From an uncultured Kordia sp. (GTDB lineage: Bacteria > Bacteroidota > Bacteroidia > Flavobacteriales > Flavobacteriaceae), in NCBI RefSeq assembly GCF_947496985.1, contig NZ_CANMEZ010000015.1:29374-93373 (forward strand): a stretch of 64,000 bases of DNA. The letters run 5' to 3'. Made by a program: the position numbers and the translations under genes. This document shows, in pieces, positions 16,114 through 23,676 of the stretch. Position 1 is the first letter of the stretch, and each line of letters begins with the position of its first letter. The notes under the pieces are model-generated. The model worked only from the letters and a program-made list of their open reading frames with translations. It had not been told where the DNA came from and searched no databases.

Positions 16114-17266
16114 CCGCAGCCGTATTTAAAGCATAAATAGCAAATGAACCCAACCAATGTGTCCCTTCATAGTTATCGTCTACAATGCTTGGTAATGAAT
16201 AGTTTATATGTTGATTAGCAATATTTTTCAAATGTGCATATTCAGGAAATTGATTAACAATTCCGTATAAACACCAAGCTCTACTAAAGTTAACACCGTC
16301 TAAATGCACTAGTTTTCCATCGGTTCTGTCTGATACTTTTCCTTGTGCCAATTGAAAATCTTTGTCTGCTAATTGTGGTAAAAATGTATGTAGCCATGTT
16401 TTGAATTCTTCTTTTGGCAAAATTCTACGCATGATGTCAGCTTCTTCCAAACAAGGTGATAGGAAGTCAAATCCGCTTGGTTCCCATGTTATAGGACAGT
16501 TTTGATCGTTTAGATAGAAATCTTTTGCTCTTTGCGTTATTACACTTTTTAAAGTGGTGTTTCCAACCGTTTTTGCATAATCATATGCAAAGGTAAGTCC
16601 GAAAGCTGTATTAGTGTGCTCTCCTACTCTGATTGGATAGTTTAGTTTTGGTAAAAAATCTAAATATCCTTGCACAATGATATCTGTCATTGGTTGCAAA
16701 TTAACTTCTAACGTACGTGCTAATGGATCGTCCCATGTGTGTAATTCTTCTGCTAGTTTTAATAACCAAGCCCAACCATATGTGCGTTCAAATGATTTAT
16801 TGTATTTTCCTTTGAAGTATAAAATTTCAGTTGCTATGTTTTCTTTTGAAATGTTTTGTGCTAGCTTCTCTCTAATTTCATCACTGTTTTCTAAATTCGG
16901 AAATTGTTTTAGTAATGTTATAAGTGACCAATGTCCGTGAACAGATGAATGCCAATCAAAACAACCATAAAATGCTGGATGTAATGCTTTTGGCGATTGT
17001 AAATCTTCCTTGCTTCCAATGGTTTGATTGAGTTTGTTAGGATATTCTTCTTGCATACAATGCAACGGCAACGCAGCTAAACGATTAGCTTCTGTAAGTG
17101 ATAAGGTTGCTATTTTACTTGAAACCATAGTTGTTGCTGCAGTGTTCGTTTTTTTAACAACTGCTTTTTCTTCTTTAGGTTTAGATTGACATTGTACGAA
17201 TAGACAAATGAGCAAGAAGTAACTTATTTTTTTCAATTTAGATAGTATTTTTGGTTGGAGCTTCAA
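16097..17266 (-). CDS. DUF2891 family protein, likely exported
   Basis: 389 residues. The segment HPAFYGCFDWHSSVHGHWSL and the rest of the all-helical body are typical of DUF2891. The N-terminus has a signal-like hydrophobic stretch ending in FVQCQSK (Cys26); Gln before the Cys is unusual, so lipoprotein anchoring is only probable. The family has no proven function, but I recall it near pyroglutamate peptidase and 5-oxoprolinase genes in other bacteria, consistent with the operon here. His- and Trp-rich conserved patches suggest an enzyme. First gene of the four-gene oxoproline operon. Confidence 0.85.
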   Translation of the reverse strand: MKLQPKILSKLKKISYFLLICLFVQCQSKPKEEKAVVKKTNTAATTMVSSKIATLSLTEANRLAALPLHCMQEEYPNKLNQTIGSKEDLQSPKALHPAFYGCFDWHSSVHGHWSLITLLKQFPNLENSDEIREKLAQNISKENIATEILYFKGKYNKSFERTYGWAWLLKLAEELHTWDDPLARTLEVNLQPMTDIIVQGYLDFLPKLNYPIRVGEHTNTAFGLTFAYDYAKTVGNTTLKSVITQRAKDFYLNDQNCPITWEPSGFDFLSPCLEEADIMRRILPKEEFKTWLHTFLPQLADKDFQLAQGKVSDRTDGKLVHLDGVNFSRAWCLYGIVNQFPEYAHLKNIANQHINYSLPSIVDDNYEGTHWLGSFAIYALNTAADVQMD

Positions 17267-17324
17267 GATAGGAATTTCTTATTAGATTGTTGAATTGTTG
17301 ATTTAATTATGTACTCTTTATAAA

Positions 17325-17352
17325 CTAAAAAAGCGAGCATATAGCTCGCTTT
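17325..17352 (-). terminator. Rho-independent terminator of the 69-aa peptide gene
   Basis: Stem AAAGCGAGC / GCTCGCTTT, 9 bp with a 5-base loop; on the minus strand it is followed by TTTTTTAG. It ends the paired peptide genes and insulates the oxoproline operon. Confidence 0.88.
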
Positions 17353-17374
17353 CAAATAGTATAAATTTAATTTA

Positions 17375-17584
17375 TTAGCATATCCAAGCAGATAATCCAC
17401 ATAAGATTCCTACTGTGCATGCATCTGTATAACAGTTTGTTCTAATTTTTGAATAACATTCTCTACAACCAGAAGCTACTCGAGTTCCTACAGGTACAGG
17501 ATTTGCCACTCCTCCGCTAACCTCTTCAAGATTAGATACTGCATTTTTGTTTAAGGATAGTTTTTTTAGATTCTTTTTTTTCAT
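17375..17584 (-). CDS. Double-glycine Cys-rich leader peptide, 69 aa
   Basis: The frame is open upstream to 17662, but the natural start is the ATG at 17584, giving the family leader MKKKNLKKLSLNKNAVSNL...SGG. The 44-residue core holds six Cys. The first part, NPVPVGTRVASGCREC, aligns with NPVAAGTNVLSNCNIC in the neighbouring peptide; both keep the spacing C-x2-C-x7-C-x4-C. The core then differs, ending in a hydrophobic tail (GILCGLSAWIC). Class I lanthipeptide-like precursor by leader; modification state unknown. Ended by the terminator at 17325. Confidence 0.8.
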   Translation of the reverse strand: MKKKNLKKLSLNKNAVSNLEEVSGGVANPVPVGTRVASGCRECYSKIRTNCYTDACTVGILCGLSAWIC

Positions 17585-17627
17585 CTGTTTATATTTAAGT
17601 TGATTATTTTTATGTACTAACTCAAAA

Positions 17628-17651
17628 GAAAAAAGCAAACCGAAGTTTGCT
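17628..17651 (-). terminator. Rho-independent terminator between the paired peptides
   Basis: Stem AGCAAAC / GTTTGCT with loop CGAA on the + strand (TTCG on the transcript); on the minus strand it is followed by TTTTTTC. It ends the 81-aa peptide gene, possibly with read-through into the next. Confidence 0.82.
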
Positions 17652-17670
17652 ATTCTAGGCATTTTAGTTC

Positions 17671-17916
17671 TTAAACACCTGCTGCTTGTGCTGCTCCAAC
17701 TGGTGTAGCCTTGTCTTTACACGGAACTGAAAAGTTTGGACAGTCGTTTCCTTTACATTGTGTGTTTCTTATAGAATCACAAATGTTACAGTTAGAAAGT
17801 ACATTCGTTCCAGCTGCAACTGGATTTCCTACTTGCCAGTTTCCTCCACGTAAATGATCTAGTTTAGAAATTGCTCTTTTTTGTAATTTTAATTTACTTA
17901 CATTCTTTTTTTTCAT
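17671..17916 (-). CDS. Double-glycine Cys-rich leader peptide, 81 aa
   Basis: 81 residues: leader MKKKNVSKLKLQKRAISKL...RGG (GG at 24-25) and a 56-residue core with five Cys in the spacing C-x2-C-x7-C-x4-C-x6-C, homologous to the neighbour at 17375-17584. The C-terminus is Ala/Gly-rich and lacks Cys (VGAAQAAGV). A candidate LytTR operator lies about 200 bases upstream (18111-18143), beside the LytTR regulator gene, suggesting that regulator controls this pair. Confidence 0.82.
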   Translation of the reverse strand: MKKKNVSKLKLQKRAISKLDHLRGGNWQVGNPVAAGTNVLSNCNICDSIRNTQCKGNDCPNFSVPCKDKATPVGAAQAAGV

Positions 17917-18110
17917 GATAATTAATTCTTAATGATTTAACTTAAAGATTCTGTTTTGGCAATTCAGTGATAAGGGAAGAACAACTATTATGAATTATAT
18001 TATGAGCTATTAAAGCATACTATTTAATAACAATTCTCCATGCTTCGCATTTATTTTGCATAGAAAACTTATCTCAATATTAGCTTGTTTTTCAGCTATT
18101 TGAAAAAAAA

Positions 18111-18143
18111 TGTGATGAATGAATATTTTTTGTGACGAATGAA
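18111..18143 (-). promoter_or_regulatory. Candidate LytTR operator: TGTGAYGAATGAA direct repeats
   Basis: Two direct repeats, TGTGATGAATGAA (18111-18123) and TGTGACGAATGAA (18131-18143), start exactly 20 bases apart, i.e. two helical turns, the usual layout of LytTR binding sites. They lie just after the LytTR regulator stop and upstream of the peptide genes at 17671 and 17375. On the minus strand a -7-like TAATATTG follows about 23 bases downstream. A similar pair is in front of the regulator itself. Confidence 0.55.
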
Positions 18144-18149
18144 AAAGTG

Positions 18150-19031
18150 TTATTTTTCTTTCTCATTTAGATACATAAAGAAATCCTGTGTAAAACTTTT
18201 ACTTACGGGAACTGTGTCTGTAGAATTTTCTAAACTCAGTAGCATCCGTTGTGAGTTTCCTTTATACGAAGTAACTTTTTGAAGATTTACATAATATTGA
18301 CGATGACATTTGATAATGAAATCGTATGAAGCTAATTTCTCTGCTATAAAACGCAATGGTGCGCGCAATAATTGAGGTTTTTTATCGCCTATAGAATAAA
18401 TTTCCACATAATTGCCAGATGCTTTTATATAACCTATTAAAGAAGGTGTAATTTCAATGCATTGATTGACTACTGGTGATTTTAGAATGATTTTTTTATC
18501 TGCAATAAATTGTTTTGTTTCTAAACATGGTACAACGCTACTATTGGTTTTACTAAGCATCGTATTCGTGTATAATTTATCTAATAATATAGTAATCACA
18601 AATAGTGGAACACTAATCATTATTGATCTTGGAATAGTTACAAATAGGTAGTAACTCGTTTCAACTTCACCAACATCCATCATAAAACGATGATAGGCTG
18701 TTCCTATAAAACCGGCAATACTCATTATGCCAACAAGCAATAACCAATGATGATATGTTTTCCAAGGTCGTTTTTCGTTTGCAAATTTTAGTTTTTTAAA
18801 TAGCAACCAATACAGTCCGTAAATAACAAGTGCTGTGTTAATTCCATAACCAAGTTGAATGATTTGCATTGGAATTTCAAATTTAGGAATCGCTAAATAG
18901 TTATCGTACGGATCAAAAATGTATATAAAAGCCGTCAATACAATTCCTATAACAATAGCGAGTTTTAGATAATATGATTGATTATCTATGAGTTGATGTT
19001 TTTGCTGAAAGTAGTAGGTTAATTTCTTCAA
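18150..19031 (-). CDS. Membrane-bound LytTR transcriptional regulator
   Basis: 293 residues. Residues about 20-165 contain four transmembrane helices; a linker leads to a C-terminal LytTR DNA-binding domain (about 195-285) with IIKCHRQYYVNLQKV and a final VPVSKSF. There is no receiver domain, so this is a one-component regulator working from the membrane. It lies between leader-peptide genes on both sides (17671 and 19235), and paired TGTGA repeats occur upstream of it and downstream towards the peptides. Sensing of a peptide or membrane signal is inferred. Confidence 0.88.
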   Translation of the reverse strand: MKKLTYYFQQKHQLIDNQSYYLKLAIVIGIVLTAFIYIFDPYDNYLAIPKFEIPMQIIQLGYGINTALVIYGLYWLLFKKLKFANEKRPWKTYHHWLLLVGIMSIAGFIGTAYHRFMMDVGEVETSYYLFVTIPRSIMISVPLFVITILLDKLYTNTMLSKTNSSVVPCLETKQFIADKKIILKSPVVNQCIEITPSLIGYIKASGNYVEIYSIGDKKPQLLRAPLRFIAEKLASYDFIIKCHRQYYVNLQKVTSYKGNSQRMLLSLENSTDTVPVSKSFTQDFFMYLNEKEK

Positions 19032-19109
19032 AGCTTTTATAGTAAGATTATAGATGCTTCTTCAATTTACAAAATTGTTTCCACCCTTTATAGTATTTCC
19101 CCTACTTTT

Positions 19110-19140
19110 TGTGACCAAATATGTCTTTATGTGATGAATC
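19110..19140 (-). promoter_or_regulatory. Candidate LytTR operator upstream of the LytTR regulator
   Basis: TGTGACCAAAT (19110-19120) and TGTGATGAATC (19130-19140) repeat at exactly 20 bases, the same arrangement as at 18111-18143. The site is 80-110 bases upstream of the regulator start, consistent with autoregulation. Confidence 0.5.
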
Positions 19141-19143
19141 TCC

Positions 19144-19187
19144 ATAAAAAAAGTATTCAAAATCGTATATCTGATCTTGAATACTTT
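19144..19187 (-). terminator. Rho-independent terminator of the 72-aa peptide gene
   Basis: Stem AAAGTATTCAA / TTGAATACTTT (11 bp, 16-base loop), followed on the minus strand by TTTTTTT. It separates the peptide gene at 19235 from the LytTR regulator promoter. Confidence 0.85.
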
Positions 19188-19234
19188 ACTACTGTAATAA
19201 CGTTTATATGTGAATTAATAAGTATTATTAAATA

Positions 19235-19453
19235 TTAACAGTAATAAACACAACTTTTACTCGGTATGTAATTATCTGTATTTGTTTTATCATCTGTCAT
19301 GTCTGAAGTTGGATCAGTAGTGATGACATCACAGGTTGCTCTTGGATTGTTCGGATCACTTTCTAAGTCTGTTCCTCCTTGTATATTTTTTATGCTAGAT
19401 AGTTTTACAATTTTTGTTTTATTTAATTTTAATACGTGCAATCGTTTTTTCAT
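19235..19453 (-). CDS. Double-glycine leader peptide, 72 aa
   Basis: 72 residues: leader MKKRLHVLKLNKTKIVKL...IQGG and a 45-residue core very rich in Asp, Thr and Ser with three Cys, two of them in the C-terminal SCVYYC. The many Thr/Ser upstream of the Cys residues would suit dehydration and thioether rings, but no lanthipeptide enzyme is visible. A palindrome TTCATGAA is centred about 88 bases upstream of the start, within the site at 19531-19550, and the same palindrome is at the promoter of the adjacent TPR-AraC regulator, so this peptide is a probable target of that regulator. Confidence 0.8.
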   Translation of the reverse strand: MKKRLHVLKLNKTKIVKLSSIKNIQGGTDLESDPNNPRATCDVITTDPTSDMTDDKTNTDNYIPSKSCVYYC

Positions 19454-19530
19454 ATGTATGGTTTTTTTGAATTTTGCAATGAAACTATAAAAATTACAGT
19501 GTATTAAGGTAATATTTTTACATGATAAAC

Positions 19531-19550
19531 TACATATTCATGAATCTGTA
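19531..19550 (-). promoter_or_regulatory. Candidate AraC-type operator (ATTCATGAAT palindrome)
   Basis: TACATATTCATGAATCTGTA contains the palindrome ATTCATGAAT. The first 15 bases are identical to the site at 21411, and its reverse complement matches the site at 21390 over TACAGATTCATGAAT. It lies about 80 bases upstream of the 72-aa peptide start. Shared sites of this kind suggest a common regulator, most simply the adjacent TPR-AraC protein. Confidence 0.55.
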
Positions 19551-19565
19551 GTTTTTTATATGAAT

Positions 19566-21287
19566 TTAGGAAGCTTGATTTGCTTTTTTTAATTGTCTAA
19601 TGAAATAAGATGGTTTAATTCCTTTTAGATTGTAGAATGCTTTTGAAAACGATTGTACATTGTTAAAACCAACTTCTGCTGCAATTGCTTTGATAGTGTA
19701 TCGTATGTATGTTGGATTGTTTTGAAGCTGTTCTATACTATATTCAATTCGTAATTGATTGATATAATTTGAAAAAGAGCACTTTTTATAATGGTTTACT
19801 ATTTTAGATAAATAGTTTGGATTCGTTGTAAACTCCTTGGCTAAGGAATTGAGCGTAATTTCATTGGATGTAAAGACAGCTTTTGCTTCAAATGTTTCTA
19901 GTTTTTGTAATACATTTTCAATAACATCTTCTGGAACTGCAATTTTTTGGGCTTTTTTAGATTGATTTTGAGAGCTTTTTTTCGTTTTTGAAGAGTTAAT
20001 AGCATCGTTAAACCGAAGTTGATATATTTTTTGCTTTCGATATTGTATCGTAAATCCAATTCCTAACAATAAAATGAACACAAATAATATCATCACAATC
20101 GTATTGAATCGTTCTTTTTGTTGCTGCTTTTGTGAAAGTATGTCTTCTTTTTCTGCTTTCAATTTGGGAATATCATATCCTTTAAAAATTAACTTGTTTA
20201 AATACAATTCATCTGCTTTTAGAATGCTGTCCACTTTTATCATTTGATTTTTATAGATCAACTGATTTTCTAAATCGTTTTTACTTTTATAATAATTATC
20301 TAAACGTACATAAGCTTTACGTGTAATTGGAAAGATGGATTGTGTTTTTTGAAAGATAGAATCTACTTTTTTATAGTATTCAATAGCTTGTTGTTCTTGG
20401 TTAGTAGCAGCATACATTTCACCTGAATAATAATACATAAAGACTAATTTATCATCGTCTTGAACATTTTCGAAGTATGGAGTGTATTTTGAAATACTGT
20501 CTATTGCTGTTTGATATGCTTTTCTATGAAACTGTGTAACTCCTTGATTGAATCCAAAATGATTTTTATATGATTCTTGTTTTAAACGAACTGCTTCATT
20601 ATATCCAAATGTATTGTAATAACTAGCAGAATCTACTTGTTGAATATCATTAAATATATTTGCCAATGCTGTAATTGAGTTTAGGTATTTCCGTGCATTT
20701 ATCTTTTCCTTATTTTCTTGACAATAGACAAAGTTTTTTTTGTACAACTCTATTGCTTCTTCTGTGTTTCCTGTACGTCTTTTTACAACGCCTAAATTAT
20801 AATTAGCACGCGCTACCATTCCTTTTTGATCAAATTTTAGTGCATAATTATAAAATTCAAGGTAATTGTCTAATGCACGCTGATAAGCTCGTTTTTGATA
20901 ATAAAAATCTCCTTTTTTTTCATAAGCAATTGCTGGATAATATGTATTTGGATTTTTAATCGTCATCGCAATAATACTATCACTATACGCCAATACATAT
21001 TCGTCTGCATGCGTTACGGATAACATACGATATGCTTGAAGTGTTCTGGAAATATTGTCTTCATTTTTAGCTTTTTCCAAAAAGCATTCGGCAAAGAAAA
21101 TTTTTTCTTGCTGTGTTTTAGCATCTGAAAACATGTTATCAATTTCATTGTAGTCTTTACCTTCTAAATGTGTATCAACTGTTGCATTTTCACAATTATA
21201 GCAGAAAAAACACACTAACAGTAAAAAAGATTGAAAACTAATTTCTTGAAGTTGAAATTGATTTTTCTTTATAAAATTTAGTTTCAA
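19566..21287 (-). CDS. TPR - transmembrane - AraC-type HTH regulator
   Basis: 573 residues with the same design as the protein at 3785: an N-terminal hydrophobic segment (about 20-33), TPR-like repeats to about residue 370, a transmembrane helix (FNTIVMILFVFILLLGIGFTI), then an AraC HTH domain (about 465-570; IAAEVGFNNVQSFSKAFYNL). It is divergent from the peptide gene at 21555 and follows that at 19235 on the other side. Palindromic ATTCATGAAT sites occur at its own promoter and ahead of the 19235 peptide. Likely a membrane-anchored sensor controlling these small peptides; the ligand is unknown. Confidence 0.86.
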   Translation of the reverse strand: MKLNFIKKNQFQLQEISFQSFLLLVCFFCYNCENATVDTHLEGKDYNEIDNMFSDAKTQQEKIFFAECFLEKAKNEDNISRTLQAYRMLSVTHADEYVLAYSDSIIAMTIKNPNTYYPAIAYEKKGDFYYQKRAYQRALDNYLEFYNYALKFDQKGMVARANYNLGVVKRRTGNTEEAIELYKKNFVYCQENKEKINARKYLNSITALANIFNDIQQVDSASYYNTFGYNEAVRLKQESYKNHFGFNQGVTQFHRKAYQTAIDSISKYTPYFENVQDDDKLVFMYYYSGEMYAATNQEQQAIEYYKKVDSIFQKTQSIFPITRKAYVRLDNYYKSKNDLENQLIYKNQMIKVDSILKADELYLNKLIFKGYDIPKLKAEKEDILSQKQQQKERFNTIVMILFVFILLLGIGFTIQYRKQKIYQLRFNDAINSSKTKKSSQNQSKKAQKIAVPEDVIENVLQKLETFEAKAVFTSNEITLNSLAKEFTTNPNYLSKIVNHYKKCSFSNYINQLRIEYSIEQLQNNPTYIRYTIKAIAAEVGFNNVQSFSKAFYNLKGIKPSYFIRQLKKANQAS

Positions 21288-21389
21288 GATGGTAGTTTTT
21301 TTAGTTAGAGAACTCGTTTAACCTTTTTGTATTTAAATGAGTTCTGATAAAAAATGATAACTAAAAGTACTGTTTTTTGAAGAAAAAAA

Positions 21390-21429
21390 TACAGATTCAT
21401 GAATTCATACTACATATTCATGAATGTTA
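21390..21429. promoter_or_regulatory. Double ATTCATGAAT operator in the divergent promoter
   Basis: Two palindromes, in TACAGATTCATGAATTC (21390-21406) and TACATATTCATGAATGTTA (21411-21429), start 21 bases apart in the 267-base region between the TPR-AraC regulator (leftward) and the leader peptide at 21555 (rightward). Spacing of two helical turns suits a dimeric regulator. A weak -7-like TTGCTTTG at 21464-21471 could serve the rightward gene. Confidence 0.6.
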
Positions 21430-21554
21430 CCTACTATGTTTTGTATGTCTATAGTATGAATTGTTGCTTTGTAAGGCATTGATTTAATGCGCTTAGACAC
21501 AAACAGTAAGTGTCATAAATTGTTTACTGTTGCATTAACTATAAAAATTTTATC

Positions 21555-21782
21555 ATGAAAAAAAACATTTTAAACATCGGAACTGTTTTAAACAAGGAAG
21601 AACAAAGAAAAATTAATGGAGGTGACGGTTTGACAAATCTTCAAGAATATTGTGCATCACTTTCTATCGTATATCATTCATTGACTAATGATCCTGAAGG
21701 CGATGGAATTAGTCCTGAGAATGACTCGTTAGCAACGCAAACATTGATACAATGGAATAAGCATTGTATAGGTGTTAACTAA
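21555..21782 (+). CDS. Double-glycine leader peptide of the EQ-x-INGG class, 75 aa
   Basis: 75 residues with leader MKKNILNIGTVLNKEEQRKINGG, a second leader type distinct from the LKSL-type above: the ending EQRKINGG recalls bacteriocin-type double-glycine signals. The 52-residue core is acidic with two Cys (LQEYC and KHC near the end), compatible with a single disulfide. The next gene has the same leader type. Regulatory palindromes are 125-165 bases upstream. Two stable hairpins follow the stop. Confidence 0.8.
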   Translation: MKKNILNIGTVLNKEEQRKINGGDGLTNLQEYCASLSIVYHSLTNDPEGDGISPENDSLATQTLIQWNKHCIGVN

Positions 21783-21790
21783 TATGTATT

Positions 21791-21856
21791 AGTATTCTAT
21801 AAGATTGAGAATACTATATAAAGTAAAGACTTTGGGAAGTACTCCAGAGTCTTTAC
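21791..21856 (+). terminator. Two tandem hairpins after the 75-aa peptide gene
   Basis: First hairpin AGTATTCT / AGAATACT (21791-21815). Second hairpin GTAAAGACTTTGG pairing with CCAGAGTCTTTAC (21823-21856; 13 bp with one G-U). Neither has a strong T tail on the + strand, so they may be a weak terminator, a processing site or mRNA-stabilising structure between the two peptide genes. Confidence 0.5.
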
Positions 21857-21928
21857 CGTATAAAAAAGAATATCACGGTGATTATTTCATCATTTATTAA
21901 CCAATAATATTTTAAAAAACGTACTACC

Positions 21929-22114
21929 ATGAAACAACAAATTTTAAGCATCGGAAAAGAATTGACAAAGTCAGAACAACGTACCATTAATGGAGGTTTT
22001 GGCGAAGAGTGTGAACGCTTGCTAGGTGCATGTACTATTGATGCCGATTGCCATAATGTAAATTTTGGTTTTCAAGCCTTTTGTGAATTTGGATGCTGTG
22101 TAACACCAATTTAA
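21929..22114 (+). CDS. Double-glycine Cys-rich leader peptide, 61 aa
   Basis: 61 residues: leader MKQQILSIGKELTKSEQRTINGG, matching the 21555 gene, and a 38-residue core with six Cys (EEC, GAC, ADC, AFC and a Cys-Cys pair near the end). Few Ser/Thr precede the Cys residues, so a disulfide-knotted peptide is more likely than a lanthipeptide. A strong terminator follows. Activity (bacteriocin, signal or other) is unknown. Confidence 0.8.
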   Translation: MKQQILSIGKELTKSEQRTINGGFGEECERLLGACTIDADCHNVNFGFQAFCEFGCCVTPI

Positions 22115-22145
22115 TAGAAGAAAGACAGAAAATCTCAAAAGCAAA

Positions 22146-22186
22146 AAAGTATCCAACATTAATTGTGAATTGATGTTGGATACTTT
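22146..22186. terminator. Strong bidirectional terminator
   Basis: Perfect 14-bp stem AAAGTATCCAACAT / ATGTTGGATACTTT with a 13-base loop, between the + strand peptide gene and the convergent lipase gene; A/T runs on the left side favour use from the minus strand as well. Confidence 0.85.
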
Positions 22187-22213
22187 CAAAATATGATATC
22201 TAATTTATTCTTC

Positions 22214-23578
22214 CTATTTTATTAGTTTTTCTAATTCTTCATCAGTTAGTTCACTCAACTCTAGTAAACTATTGATATCAAAACCTAAAGCTTCATTTGC
22301 CATTTCTATCACCATTTGTGTGTCATGTTGCTCTTTATCAGTCGCAGAATCACTATTTATAATTGTAGTAAATTCATTTAAAAATACTTCAATATTTAAT
22401 AATTTAGCATAAGCAGTTGTATGTTGGTAAGCTGCTTGCCCAAAAAATCGAGTTATATTTTCAAGATTTCCTATACTTGAATGCAAAGATTTAGGTATGT
22501 ACTTACTGTTATATAATTTTGTAATGCCTTTTAAGAGCTTAAATTTATCTTTAATAATATTATCAATTTTATCGTCAAACGTCCCTTTTTTAAGTTCTAT
22601 TCCTTTTATATGTTTGTATATGTATTGTTTCCTTGCTTCACTTGTTTTATTCGATTTTTTAAATAAATTAAGTACAGCTATAAGGGCAGCATTTCCAAAA
22701 CTTACATCTTCTATATTTTTATCTTTATCTTCATTTTTATAAAGACTTGGTATTGTCGCTAAATCGGTTCTATTCCAAGCTAAAGGCACAATATCTAAGC
22801 TATTTTTAATACCAAAACATTTTATTCTATTTTTTTTAATTTGCTCTTCAAAATAGTCGGTAAAACTCTTTCCTGTTTCACCTGATGGCCATGAATAAAC
22901 TTTATGAACTCCTATTGTTGGTCCAGCAGTTGGATATGTTGAAATGTTCATTGTTTTTTTAGGATCCCATTCTGATTGCTTATCTGATAAGTATAATGCT
23001 AATGCTGGCGAAAGTGCTCCACCTAAACTGTGTCCTGTAACAGCTACTTCTGCTAGTTTGACATCATTTCTGATAATAAAATCTTTTAATCCCGTTAAAA
23101 GATTTTTATTTTTATATTTCATTGTATTTCTAAGTATATTTAAACCAGTAGCTGTTCCTTGCGAAATGTCTCCATACCCTTTTCCTGAAATATCTTTCCA
23201 TACGGCAGTTTTATTTACATGAAAATCTTCTTGAATCCAACCATAACTTGAGATAGAATTCGTTCCTGCAATGGCAATTACAAATAGATTTTGTGATTTA
23301 GAGTAATATGCACCCATCGTATTATCAGCAACGGCAAAAGAAGAATTATGATCATGAGAATATACTACTGGCCCCCAAACAGTTTCCCAATCGTCTCCTA
23401 TTAGTTTTTTTATAGTTTCATCAAGGAATACTTTCTTAGATACTTCTGTTACAAAATTTTGTAATTTCTCATACGATTTTTTACAAGTTGATTCGTCTTC
23501 AAAAACTTTTTTGAATGCTGAGTTACTCGCAAATGATAAACTGTGTATAATTTGTGTTTTGTTATATAATGGTTTCAT
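22214..23578 (-). CDS. Class 3 (alpha/beta hydrolase) lipase-like protein
   Basis: 454 residues. The lipase class 3 core spans about 65-270: oxyanion strand LFVIAIAGTNS, then the nucleophile elbow AVTGHSLGGALSPALALYLS with Ser184, and a likely catalytic Asp in NSLDIVPLAW. There is no signal peptide. The C-terminal 180 residues are not recognised and are helical and charged. Preceded by the 226-residue unknown gene at 23677, about 100 bases upstream on the same strand; the two may act together. Substrate (lipid or ester) not predictable. Confidence 0.82.
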   Translation of the reverse strand: MKPLYNKTQIIHSLSFASNSAFKKVFEDESTCKKSYEKLQNFVTEVSKKVFLDETIKKLIGDDWETVWGPVVYSHDHNSSFAVADNTMGAYYSKSQNLFVIAIAGTNSISSYGWIQEDFHVNKTAVWKDISGKGYGDISQGTATGLNILRNTMKYKNKNLLTGLKDFIIRNDVKLAEVAVTGHSLGGALSPALALYLSDKQSEWDPKKTMNISTYPTAGPTIGVHKVYSWPSGETGKSFTDYFEEQIKKNRIKCFGIKNSLDIVPLAWNRTDLATIPSLYKNEDKDKNIEDVSFGNAALIAVLNLFKKSNKTSEARKQYIYKHIKGIELKKGTFDDKIDNIIKDKFKLLKGITKLYNSKYIPKSLHSSIGNLENITRFFGQAAYQHTTAYAKLLNIEVFLNEFTTIINSDSATDKEQHDTQMVIEMANEALGFDINSLLELSELTDEELEKLIK

Positions 23579-23676
23579 AAGTTATAGATTTTTATACTGT
23601 TGATTAGAAAAACTTTAGCTCTTACAAAAAGAGATTAAGTATTTATGTTTTCAAGCTAGTCACTAAAAAAAGCTCA

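Noticed and set aside
17375..22114. A complete lanthipeptide operon
   Set aside because: Only precursor-like genes and regulators are visible; no LanB, LanC, LanM, radical SAM or peptidase-transporter gene is in the window, so modification was not claimed.
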